Assembly: GCA_034440575.1 (NCBI GenBank)
Contig: JAOTOL010001227.1
Coordinates: 62,001-126,000, forward strand
Direction of reading: 5' to 3'
DNA: 64,000 bases
From: Imbricaverruca yamaguchii
Taxonomy: Eukaryota > Arthropoda > Thecostraca > Neoverrucidae
Shown: piece after piece, positions 27,770-38,030 of the stretch
How the letters are laid out: each line of letters starts with the position of its first letter
Position numbering within the stretch: the stretch's first letter is position 1
Program-made: the position numbers and the translations under genes
Notes under the pieces: generated by a model
Databases searched by the model: none
What the model was told of the DNA's origin: nothing
What the model saw: the letters and a program-made list of their open reading frames with translations, nothing else

Positions 27770-27994
27770 GTGAGGTCGGACGTGCTCAGAACAGCACGTC
27801 CTGAGGTCGGGCCGTGCTCAGAACAACACGTCCTGAGGTCGGGCCGTGCTCAGAACAACACGTCCTGAGGTCGGGCCGTGCTCAGAACAACACGTCCTGA
27901 GGTCGGGCCGTGCTCAGAACAGCACGTCCTGAGGTCGGGCCGTGCTCAGAACAGCACGTCCTGAGGTCGGGTCGTGCTCAGAACAACACGTCCT
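27770..27994 (+). repeat. 32-bp minisatellite in the cyclin D 3' UTR, seeded by the stop-codon region
   Basis: About seven units of 32 bp with core GCTCAGAACAACACGTCC. On the minus strand each unit reads CAGGACGTGTTGTTCTGA, which is the final cyclin D codons (Q-D-V-L-F-stop), followed by GCACG. The rightmost unit is the coding sequence itself at 27971-27994. The 32-bp period is not a multiple of three, so the copies are not extra coding repeats in one frame. Confidence 0.9.
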
Positions 27995-28300
27995 GGACGT
28001 CGGTGGGCGTCTCGGGCTGGCAGAGCGGCTCGTCGCTCGACGTCGCCTGCTGCTTGTTAGAGGCCGACACCGAGTGTTTGGCGGCCGCGCTGAGCGGGTT
28101 GTCGCGCGCGTTGGCCATCTCCAGCTGCACCATCTCCTCGATGCGCCGCATCAGGTGGCGCAGAGGGGCCAGGTCGAGGCGCAGACAGCTGGCCGCCTGC
28201 TGGACGCTCTGGTCGGCGCAGGTCAGCTTCATGCCCGACACGGCCGTGCACACGCTGGCGGCGGCCACCAGCGACGCCGGCGTCTCCAGGAACTCCACCT
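27978..28300 (-). CDS. CycD: Cyclin D coding exon 4 (residues 193-299 and stop)
   Basis: The terminal exon encodes the rest of the second cyclin fold (FLETPASLVAAASV) and a Ser/Ala/Gln-rich PEST-like tail. The tail ends ETPTDVQDVLF, followed by TGA at 27980-27978. The TPTDV block is the most conserved feature of D-cyclin C termini: phosphorylation of its first Thr directs nuclear export and SCF-dependent turnover in vertebrates. The acceptor is TTGCTTGCAG with the exon starting at 28300, and the phase fits exon 3. The last 30 bp of this exon resemble the unit of the tandem repeat immediately downstream. Confidence 0.94.
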
Positions 28301-31300
28301 CTGCAAGCAAGGAGTCAGGCAGTCAGCGGAGAACAACCGCCGCTGCACTCGGGAACACACGGACCACTCTCGGGAACACACGGAACACTCGGGAGCACAC
28401 AGAACACTCGGGAACATACGGACCACTCGGGAACACACGGAACACTCAGAGCACACGGAGCACTCGGGAACACACGGATCACTCGGGAACACACGGAGCA
28501 CTCGGGAACACACGGAGCACTCGGGAACACACGGAGCACTCGGGAACACACGGAGCACTCGGGAACACACGGAGCACTCGAGAACACGTCCTCAGAGGGA
28601 ACGTCGGAGGAGTCAGAACGGCTACGCGTCATCTAAGAAGACATTTCAGACGGAGAGTAGTGAGTTTCATCCAGTTCGCACGCGCCGTAGTCGGCGGCCG
28701 CACCTCCTTGGCCGGAGGTACCGACCTGGCGGCCGCGTGGGTGGCATGGCACGAGCACCAGCCCTCGAACAACTGTCCGTTACGTCTGGCGTGTTGTGTA
28801 CGACTCGCCCTCAGCACATCCGCTACCGGGCGCGCAAACAACCCGTCACACGTACTACGAGCACCGGTGGGATTGCGTTTAAATGCCTGGCATCTCGCGC
28901 CGGCGAGGGCAAGGACCGCCGCAGCCGGCCAAGCATGGGAACCGCGGGGCTGGGATTACAAGCTCGTAGTAAACAGGGAGTACACCTCTGGCCGGCGGGC
29001 GCACGACCGACTGTCCCGCACCAGCCGGTGCTCCCTGCCGAGTGGCTGGGAGCGGTGCTCGGTCGGCAGATCAGCAACACGTGACAGTAGCCGCGGCCGG
29101 CCCGGCACATATGATGCGGTCACGTGACCCAATCAGCCGCCAACCGCCGACCACATTGAAATGGCGCAGCGCCGGCTAATTCACGTCATCTGTGCGTCGG
29201 AGTGGGTGTCTGTCGGTGATTCTGGAGCCACTCTTCGTGTCGCCGCGGCCTCGCTAGCCAATTTCGGGGACCCCGTTGAAGAATCACACGAACCCCACCG
29301 TCACCCCAGCGAGTCTTGGGAATGCTGGGGTTGTTTGAGAGAGCAATGGAGCAGTAGGCGATGGCGCCGGCGGGAAGGGCGATGCTCACACCTGCCGAGC
29401 CCTGCACCCCTCCTTCAATTAATTAGCCGGTCAGTGATCAACAGGCAGCTGGTGCACCCCTTCGGCACGGCGTCTTGAGCCCAATTAGCTGGACGGCCGC
29501 CATCTGCGGCGGCACTACGGGGGCTCCAGTGGCCGGCCCTGCTCCGGCCGCCGCTCGCCAGACGCCCGGTGCCACCAAAGCGGCCGCACCCGGGCAGAGC
29601 GCAGAGCGCAGAGGGCGCCGCTCTGCCGGCGGCCGGCCACACGTCGCCCAGCCGCGCCGCCAGCCTGTTGCATCCTTGAGTCCAAGGCTGGCCGGGGCGC
29701 GCGCCGACTACCAGCTGGGCGGCCGCGCACCATGGCGACGTGGCGCGCCGGGCGACCACATGGCGACATGGCGCAACGCCACAGGCGCCGCGACGCTTGT
29801 CGCCGAAGACATGCCGTCTGATGGTCACTGCGCCTCTGGGGCTGCCGCCCTGTTTTGGACGGTCGTTCTCACGGTGCGCCAGAGGAAGGGGCGCCGACCG
29901 GTCTGGTGACGACCGGACATTGGCGTCGGCGACAGGTCTGAACCGACGAGAGGCTGCCGAGCAGGTGCTGCCCGTGGCCTGGAATGCATCCCGACTCCCA
30001 CGGGGCCGGTCGACACCGAGCGTCGTGCGAAATTCCCCGGCAGGTTAATATTTAACCCCTCTCGGCTCTGTCTCCGCACGCCACTGAGTCTGGCGTCTGG
30101 GGCCATCGCTGGGGCCATAGTCGGGGATCACGGGTGAGTCGGCCGGCTTGGCCCCTGGTTTGGTGTTCATTTGCCCTATGCAATCTGCAAAGATGTCTTG
30201 CAAACAAGGACATGGACCCCTGGGTTGGTAAGAGGTGCCCAGTACTGTCTGGAGCGGTGGCGACTGACGGGTGGACCGCCAGCAGCCATCTGCGCCACGT
30301 CGCGGAACACGCCCGCGGCTAATGCTGTGACGCTACCGGCTGACCTCGTCCCACCATCTGGGTCAGAGGTCAGCGCTGTAACCCGCGTTACCAGGCGCAC
30401 TCTTCTCACCGCGTCTCAATCGGTCCTGGGTGGGCGGAGGCGGTCCTATCATGGCCGTTCACTTTTTAAAGGTCCCAGCGGCCTGTATAATAGAAAGGAG
30501 CCCGCCTCTACCCAGCGGCGCGCTGAGAAGTAGGTTACGATTCGAGGTGGAGCAGAAGGCACACACATAATAACAGATGGCTACCATGCTTTAAACACCG
30601 CTTATAAGGAGAAACTCTTTATGAGGTATCACTTGATATCCTAATAACAGCCGACTAGGGTGGTTGCGAAACAAATGAGAACAACACAGGCTACATTTAG
30701 GGCCGGACCGCCGGCGCCTTGGTACCACCCCCATTATCGCGAAGCCCTACCATCATCGGCCGGAACTAATGACGGAGCGTAACGTTGGTGCCGGTGCCGG
30801 CACGGAGCGGCAGGACTCACAAACAGCGGCGTCGGGCGGCAGCCGGCGGCGCCCAGCCGGCAGGCCAGTGGTACGGTTTAAATGTCTCCCACTCGGAAGT
30901 GGGCCCGAGTGACTGTGGCGGCCGTGCACGCCACTTCCGGCTGGCGCACGGTCCGACTGACGCCGTGTTCCGGTCGACACGGACGTCCGGCAACTAGCGC
31001 GGCCGCTGTCGTACATAGATCGGCCGGCTGTCGTACATATATCGGCCTGGCTGCGACGTCTTGGAACCGGGGGTGGATGAGCTACCGTCCGAGGAGTGGG
31101 GGATGGGAGCTGCAGTCCAAGGACTGGAATTGCCACAGGCATTGACCACGGACGCCGCGGGCGGCGCAGGGCCTCAGGGCGAGGCAGCGGCGGCGGCGGC
31201 GGCTGGCCAGGCACCAACTGCAGCTGCAACTGTAGCTCGTGCCGTGCACAGTTGACTGCACAGCGCAGGTGGCGCTTCAGTTGCATGTGTGGGTCTGCCA

Positions 31301-34300
31301 AGCCCAACAAATTAGCCCAATAAACCCCACTTAGTCGGCCTGTTAGCATTAACGCACAGTCGAGGGCCAGTGGAATCCGCCGTGGACCCAGCGCAGACTG
31401 TCTCCTTGGCGGTGTCACGCCGCTGTCGGTGGTGAAGGTGCTGACTGTCGCCCTCTGTCGGGGCATGGAGGGCAGTGCAGGTGCTGACTGTCGCCCTCTG
31501 TCGGGGCATGGAGGGCAGTGCAGGTGCTGACTGTCGCCCTCTGTCAGGGCATGGAGGGCAGTGAAGGTGCTGACTGTCGCCCTCTGTTGGGGCATGGAGG
31601 GCAGTGCAGGTGCTGACTGTCGCCCTCTGTCAGGGCACGAAGGGTGGCGCTGACCGTCGCCCTCTGTCCGACTCTGGAGGGCGGCCCCGGCCACATCTGG
31701 ACGGTTGGCCACAGCGGCCCGGCAGCGGCGCTGGCTCTGCTGTGCGGTGGTGGTGGTGGGCCGTCGGCGTGAGTGAGTCATGGCCAGCTGTGCTGCCGGG
31801 CTCGGCCCAGCGTGGACCAGCCCGTGAGTCATGGCCAGGTCGGCTGGCCCGACGGCACGGCGCGGCGGCCAGATCGACGCGAGCCTCGTCTCGTGACGTC
31901 ACGCGGCCGCCAAACGCTTCTGCAGCGGGAAACCGGAGTGCGGTGGGAGCGGTGTCGCTCGTCATGACCACCCCTCCGGCGGCCGCCTTTTTCTCGACGC
32001 CTCCCCAGCCCGCGCCGCCGGCTCCCACGCTTTTCTAATAAGCATAAACTACGAGCGGGATAAATCTTGCGGCGTGACGCGGCGCGGACGAGTCAGCTTC
32101 CGGCGCGCTTTGTGGCGCGCCGCGCCGACTTTTCAGCACGGGCCCGACAAGAATAACTCACGTGGGAATTAGTGTCGTCGCCGACGAAGCTCGTCGTCGT
32201 CGGCACCGACGGCAGAACTAAACATCGCGCCGTGTTGGGGGCGGGGCGCCGCTTCTTGTTGCCCCGCGTGCACGCGCAGGTTTTTGTGGACAATCGCGGC
32301 GATAGTGGACTATTTCGGTGTGGCGGCTGCACCGGAAGTGCGGCACGAGATGGAAAATTGGACAGAAAAACGCCGCCGACTGACAATTATTTCACGCTAC
32401 CGCGCCGCCACCACAAAGTCGATACCACACGGGGGACTTTTTCTACCGCGCGCTGCACTGTGTTATAAATGGGGTCCACTCCGAATGTAATTGTAATCAA
32501 AGAGCACACGATCACGATGTAATTGTAATGCGGACGTAACGAGTGTGCCAGTCGGTCGTGTCGTGTAATGGCACGTCACCGTCGATCGATGCGACCAGCG
32601 CACCGGTCTCGTGTCAATAGCTCGCCCGCACCCCTCCGACGCGGCGCGCGCTCGATCGATGCCCTCCACAGGATCGCGTGGCAAAACACGGCCGGCCCGC
32701 ATTGCAATACATCTGCCCGCCGGCCGGCCCCTGATTGGTCGACGGAGGCCAGGCGGCGTGCCTATTGGCTGCAACGACCAGCTGATCGGAGCGTCGGCCG
32801 CGCCAGTGAGTACACACAGGGGCGGCGGGCTGTGGCCGACCGTGGCGGCGTGGGCCCCCTTACAGTGCGGCTCCGCCACAGGGGATCTGGGCCCGGCGCT
32901 CTGTATGGGGCACAAGCGCGCACACACACACACACACTGGCGCGGGAGGCGACCACCGCCACTTCCTGGCCGTGTTGGACCGCGAGATACGCGATAGTTG
33001 CCGACCGACTAGGAGGCCTACCTGTTGTGCAGAGAGCGATGAAGGTGTGCGCGTGCCGGCGTATCAACGGCGCGCTGTTGTGCAGCGACAGCCGTACCAG
33101 CAGCTGCTCGACGAAGTCGAAGCTGGTGACTGCGTTGAGGTCCCAGTTGAGCCGGTGCAGCACGGCCAGCTCAAGCTCCTGCGACAAACGCAAACAGTCG
33201 GCAATCGGGCACACGTCGGGCGCAAGCAGTCTGCAAACATTGAAAACACCGCACACTCGCCGCCTTACAAAGAGAAGACATTCTACCGACGAGCGATGGC
33301 TATTTATTACAGGGCGCAATGGACAAAGGCGCGGAAGAGCGGGCCTTGAAGGGTAGGCTCCCAGCGGGGGCGCATTCTTCAGCGATTTCGCCAGCTGTTT
33401 GTGCCGGCAACTCGGCGTCGATTTTGCGTCACGCTGGACGACAATGAGGCTCCGGCGGCGCCCGGTCGCTTGACCCGGCCAGATTTATGAACGAATGAAG
33501 GCATACTTTATCGATAATTATAGGGCGGGGGTTACCGCAGTTTTAATTAGGTTCGACCCAAGTCAACAGGGACGGCCGGCTGGCGACAGGGCAGGCGCCG
33601 CGCCGAGCCTGCCATCGCCGCAAGAAACGCATTCTTTGGGAAAATGACAGGAAATGGCTGAGTTATGAGCACCACCTTGGCTGCCACGGAGCCGCCGGCG
33701 CCAACACCGCCCAATGTACCATATTGGCTGGTGCGCGCGACCACCGGCGCCAAGACTGCCCAATACCAGACAAGGTCGCGTCGCACTTCTACTGTTTACT
33801 CCCGTGCTCCAAATCATACCACGCTGGTAGGAACTGGCCGCGGCAATAACAGTGATTTTTGCGCCGGAATGCGCCGCTCCGCCGTCGGGACGTCATTCGT
33901 GCCCCGGCGGCGGCACGCGGCCCAAGGCGGGCGCTGTGACGATGGGCCCCCGAGCCGCCCACATAGGACGGTGTGGGTGCCAGCGGTGCCGCCGGACCGC
34001 TGCCGACCCTCGCCCACACACCGGACAAGTGGCCGCTCTGCCGGCCAGCCCTTCGCCGCCGACCGGCCGCCGGTAAAGGTTCAAGGACTAGAATCGGCCG
34101 CCGACAAAGAGATAAAAACGGCTGGAATGTTGGGTCCGAGTGCACGGGTCAGACCCCCACCGGTCACGGCGGGTCCGGCTGGCCGGGGAGGACACCCGAG
34201 GAGGCCGCCACCCGATTGCACGCTGCTGTGTAGTGCTGTGCTGTATGGTGCTGTGCTGTGTGCTGCTGCTATGTGCTGTGGCTCCGACTGACTGTCGGGA

Positions 34301-37300
34301 ACCTCTGCCGGTCGACGGGTCCTCGACAGCAATGACCCCAGAGGTGCTCCTCAATGACCCCGCCAGTTTTCCCCAACGACCCCGCCGATGTTTCGCAGTG
34401 CCCCCGCCCCAGATGTTCCCCAGCGGCCCCGCCGATGTTCTGCGATGGCCCCGCCGGTGTTCCTCAGCTACATTACCAGTGTTCCTCGACGGTCCCGTCA
34501 ACATTACGCCACTCAGCAGGCAGCCAGTTCGCAAACCATGAAAGCGCGGGCTCGTGAGATGGCAGTACCTTTGGCGGCTACATATCTCCATGAAAGGCAT
34601 TTTTAAAAGAAAATTGCCTGAATACGGTGACCAATCTGGGGCATCGCTGACATTTCCAGTTGGCGCGGCGCCTGTGCCAAGGTCGTGGGCGCGTTGGCCA
34701 GCCACAGCTGCCGCACCTGACTGACCATGAACCACACCGCCGGCCAAACGCTCCTCAAATCCATCTTCACGCGTCTCCAGCGCCAACAAAAATGTCCCCA
34801 ATACGCGCCTAAATCGATCAGCGCGCGGCGACACGAGCGCTCGCGACTTTTTAACGAGCACACTTGGCTTGTAGCACCATCCCGTGCACGCGTAATGGGG
34901 CCATCGGCGGCGAGTATGTGCCGCTCGATACAGAGCGCGGTCGAGGTCACCACTGCGCCAGACCTGTCTAATTACCGTGTCGGATGCCAACAATTAGCGC
35001 GCCATTCGGCCGAGACCGGGCCCATAATCGCACGCGATCTCGACCATCTCTCGGCTCGTGTACCGGAAGTGGTCATCACAAGAAGGAGGGGAAGAGGCCA
35101 GGAGGCCTGGAGGAGAGTGGCCAGAGCAAATAATTCGTCTGAAAGGGGAGACGTCGAGGGCCTGAAGGGTGCCTTCAGCCCCTCGACCGGTGACAAAGGA
35201 ATGCCTGTTCGGCAAGAGGCGGCCACCAACGCGGATTAGCACGGATAACTTCCTAAGTGATTTGATCCTGGCCGAGGTGGGCCCATGTAGTATTTTAATG
35301 GGCACCAGGTGGTCTGTGGCTCCTGTTAATCATCCCAATCTCGGCCACCCATCGCAGCCATAAAATCGCACGGACAGGGGTACTAAGGTTACAATAATCA
35401 GCATAGCCCGAAGAACCTCGGGGCTCGCCCAACGCGATATCCGAGATAGAGCCAGGGCCAATCACTGGCAGGCTGACGCGCGTGCGCCAGTACGGGAGGC
35501 TCTGACGCGTTTGTTCCTGTCGCTGTGACTGACCGCGCCATCTGAAGGTCTCAGTCTCGGTCTCGGTCGCGCCAGAATTCGGACATGTCGGCGCCAGTGA
35601 GTGGACCAGGGGGCCTGTGCCAGCTCAGACTAACCTTGGACCTACCACCGGTGGGGACAAACGCGCCGTCGACAAACGTAGTAGTGAACTTTTTATGGTG
35701 CTTTAAATCGTGTACACCGGTGGGAAAAAGGGCACAGCGTTCGCGCAAGAGCGATCACCCGCAGCACGAGCCTGTGACAATGACAGTGTGGACGCGAAAG
35801 CATTCAGCGGTGACGACCGCCGGAGGTGGAGTCGATGGCTGCCACCGTGAAGCGGCGCGTCCAGTTGTCATGACAACGCGGTGACGACACACCGCGAGAG
35901 AAACCGGCCGACCTGCACATGCTGTCGCCGCGACAACTGGCTGTTGTGACGTCACCGCGTGTCAGTGTCGGCGACACGGCGATCCGAGCGCAGCGGCACC
36001 TTCTCACGGCGCCGCTCCGGGCCGGCCGACCTCGGCGCCGTCATCGGCTCCGACATCGCCATTGTCCCGCCGCACCACCTGCACCGCCGCCGTCGCCGCT
36101 GTCCCTCCGGGCGGGCGGCGCCAGAAAAGGCTGTATCATCCGGCCGGAGGAATGCGCGCACACTGACAAAGGCGGCTCGGCCGGACCAACCCCAGCTCGA
36201 GGTCGCCGGCCGCCGACACGACGGCCGGCGCCCACCCGAACCGGCCCGGCCGCCAGATTCCGCACATGCTCGTCCAGCACTTTAAACGCACGGCCGAGCG
36301 GCGGCACCGTTACGTCGGTGTTTGTTGCCGCTGCCGACCTGGCGCTCCGGGACGACACACCGTGGGAAGGTGGCCTGGCTCTGCCGGCGACGGCAGTGGC
36401 CGCGTGGGTGGTGTGCTGAGCGACAGCGCGTCCGAAACACCGCCTCGATGGTAGGCCGAGCCAACCGCACACCGTGCCACTGCCAGACTGTCCACGGTCT
36501 GCACCGGTCCATGCTCAAGTGATGACGATACGACATTGCAGGCACACTGAAACGCAACGTACGGCGTGGGAAAGTTCCGTTCAGTGACATGCCAGCCTTA
36601 CAGCTGTGCTTGGTCCTATGGAGTCGATACTCGACATCTGGAGAGGATCGACATCGACCAGTGTTCAGTGATCGACGACCATCTTGACCTACGTCTTCGG
36701 TGACCGACAATGATCCACCTTGACCTGCTGTTCAGACCTACCTTGACCTGTTCCTCGTGAACGCCAATGGCCCATGACCTACTGTTTGGGCCAGGCAATG
36801 ACTCACCTGCCTGCTGTTCAGTGACCATCAATGACCCATCTTGGCCTGCTCGGTGGCCGTCAATGACCCACCTTGAGCTGCTGCTCGGTGACCGAGTAGT
36901 CGGTGAGGTAGACGAGCTGCTGGAGGTTGAGCGCGCGGCACTGGCGCACTTTGCTGGCCAGCAGCAGACACACGGCGGCCAGCAGCTGCAGCTGAGTGCG
37001 CTGCAGCCGCCGTTGCGCCAGAAATCGGTCCATGTAGTTGACGGCCAGCGGGAAGATTTGATCCTCGCAGGCGAACTCTTCGCAGACCTGCAGCCACCGG
37101 CATGGTGACGTCACACAAGGTGGACGACTGGCTGGTAACACACCCGACACCAAATGGCTGACGTAGTTGGGGAAGTCAGGTGTAGGCTCATACACCTCGG
37201 ACACCAGCCGTGAATGCTGCCGCCCGTGCGCTCCAGCACTGCCAGCCAAAAGCAGCACTAAAAACGGAAGGATAGCGTCGCCTCCTTTCCGAATGTTGTT

Positions 37301-38030
37301 CGTGACGACTGGGTCCAGGACAGACAGGTGCCGTGTGTGGGAACAGGGGAGCCTCGCACTCATTGCGGGGAATGTCTTACGCAACAGTTCGTGGTGGGCC
37401 GCAGGCCGCGGTAACAGGTGTGGCCGCGCATCATAAACCTGTCGCCATGGCAACGGTATCGAGAGATGCCCTCGTCTTTTGCGGCCAATTATATCTATTC
37501 ATCTGCCCATCGGGGCGAGCAATCACAGGCGGACTGGAAAAGAAAGCGCCAAGTTGCCGGTCGCAGCCGAAACTGGGCCAGTCGGACAATTCGAGCAGTA
37601 AATGAAATCGCCGCTCCACCATCTAATGACCTTCGAGTGACACAAAGAACTGTTCTGCCCAGTAGGCACGCGGCCGCATGCTGACCAGCGAGATCGAGAA
37701 GTTTCCGATCGGGCATCGGCCATAAACAAGACGCGCCGCTGTTTAGATGTCGGCCGGTGATTTGTACCACCTGACGCAACAAAACCTCGCACACGGACTC
37801 GGCGATAGCCGAAGAAATGCACCCACCTCCAGCATCCACGACGTGACCATCTTGCGCATGTACGGCTGGATGTCGTCCTGCGTTTTCTGGAAGTAGCAGC
37901 AGCCCGGCATGTAGGTGCGCTCCGTCCTGAGCAGGGACTCCAGCACCCGGTCGTCCCGGAATATGACGGCGTCGTTCTGGGCCAGGCTGGCCGCGGTGTC
38001 CATGGGCTGCTCCGTACACTGCAGGCTCAT
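27978..38030 (-). CDS. CycD: Cyclin D, four coding exons (whole gene span)
   Basis: D-type cyclin, the regulatory partner of CDK4/6 that drives G1 progression by promoting Rb phosphorylation in the nucleus. Coding exons on the minus strand are 38030-37827, 37087-36872, 33178-33022 and 28300-27978. All introns are GT-AG, and phases 0, 0 and 1 join cleanly into 299 residues (human cyclin D1 has 295). Visible in the sequence: an LxCxE motif at residues 3-7 (L3, C5, E7), the hydrophobic-patch helix MRKMVTSWML at 58-67, the ASK motif with Lys114 at the position of the CDK-contact lysine, the second cyclin fold (about 141-245), and a C-terminal TPTDVQDV block matching the TPTDVRDV end of vertebrate D cyclins, with Thr290 at the position of the GSK3-type phosphodegron. 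The start at 38030 is preferred because it places LxCxE at the extreme N terminus, as in vertebrates. An in-frame upstream ATG exists at 38072. Introns are 739, 3693 and 4721 bp. Splice junctions are inferred, not confirmed by RNA. Confidence 0.95.
28345..28590 (+). repeat. 19-bp minisatellite in cyclin D intron 3
   Basis: About thirteen units of CACTCGGGAACACACGGAG, starting about 45 bp upstream of exon 4 in transcript sense. Confidence 0.93.
31430..31680 (+). repeat. 43-bp minisatellite in cyclin D intron 3
   Basis: Five units with GGTGCTGACTGTCGCCCTCT and GGGGCATGGAGGGCAGTG, then one diverged unit at 31650. It shares GACYGTCnCCCTCTGT with the reverse complement of the 43-bp array at 61655-62580. 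Confidence 0.9.
33022..33178 (-). CDS. CycD: Cyclin D coding exon 3 (residues 141-192)
   Basis: This 157-bp exon encodes the end of the first cyclin fold and the start of the second. It begins ELELAVLHRLNWDLN, the equivalent of MELLLVNKLKWNLAAMTP in vertebrate D1, continues through SFDFVEQLL, and ends RRHAHTFIALCTT. The acceptor is TTTGTCGCAG at the 33179 edge, phase 0. The donor is ACAACAG|GTAGGC at 33022/33021, phase 1. The leftover G joins the next exon to make the GAG codon. Confidence 0.94.
33179..36871 (-). other. Cyclin D intron 2
   Basis: A 3.7-kb GC-rich phase-0 intron. Its 5' end (36640-36871) is a degenerate repeat derived from the exon 2 donor. A short repeat with the core GACCCCGCCGATGTTCC lies at 34330-34510. 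A CRE palindrome is at 35947-35954. No coding exon of another gene was recognised on either strand. Confidence 0.88.
34330..34510 (+). repeat. Degenerate short repeat in cyclin D intron 2
   Basis: GACCCCGCCGATGTTCC recurs about six times with spacings near 27-30 bp. CTGTGCTG repeats precede it at 34220-34285. Confidence 0.75.
36640..36890 (-). repeat. Degenerate tandem repeat seeded by the exon 2 donor of cyclin D
   Basis: About seven diverged units of roughly 33-35 bp. On the minus strand each has the outline GGTCACCGAGCAG...CAAGGTGGGTCATTG. The first unit contains the last exon 2 codons and the true donor at 36872. Later units keep donor-like GT sites: CAG|GTGAGT after 36807, AAG|GTAGGT after 36742 and AAG|GTGGAT after 36719. 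Others have lost the GT (AAGATGG). Confidence 0.8.
36872..37087 (-). CDS. CycD: Cyclin D coding exon 2 (residues 69-140, cyclin box core)
   Basis: This 216-bp exon encodes 72 residues of the first cyclin fold, from VCEEFACEDQ through NYMDRFL and LLASK to LTDYSVTEQQLK. NYMDRFL and ASK are hallmark D-cyclin segments, and Lys114 corresponds to the lysine that contacts the CDK. The acceptor is CTGCAG at 37093-37088. The donor is CTCAAG|GTGGGT at 36872/36871, and both are phase 0. The 3' end of the exon is the first unit of a degenerate tandem repeat that continues into intron 2. Reading past the donor gives V-G-H and then a stop. Confidence 0.95.
37088..37826 (-). other. Cyclin D intron 1
   Basis: A 739-bp phase-0 intron with GTGGGT donor and CTGCAG acceptor. 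A full CRE palindrome TGACGTCA at 37106-37113 lies about 20 bp from the acceptor. The open frame that runs through part of the intron next to exon 2 carries no family similarity. Confidence 0.9.
37827..38030 (-). CDS. CycD: Cyclin D coding exon 1 (residues 1-68)
   Basis: This exon encodes the N-terminal region. Residues 3-7 form LxCxE, the Rb pocket-binding motif of D cyclins. The segment DDRVLESLL at 26-34 matches the NDRVLRAML-type segment of D cyclins. CCYFQ and the start of the cyclin box (MRKMVTSWMLE) follow. The donor is GAG|GTGGGT at 37827/37826, phase 0. An in-frame ATG at 38072 would add 14 residues, but they show no family similarity. The next exon resumes with VCEE, giving the classic MLEVCEE junction sequence. 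Confidence 0.94.

Larger units (their letters stand above)
28301..33021 (-). other. Cyclin D intron 3
   Basis: A 4.7-kb phase-1 intron. It contains a 19-bp minisatellite (28345-28590), a 43-bp minisatellite (31430-31640) and a CRE palindrome at 31894-31901. Long stretches are GC-rich and rich in GGCCGGC-type motifs (28630-30060, 31640-33000). Several AATTAG motifs are scattered around 29260-29500. No second gene is supported. Confidence 0.85.

Noticed and set aside
28630..33000. A second gene nested in cyclin D intron 3
   Set aside because: Long frames here are explained by high GC content. None has family motifs.
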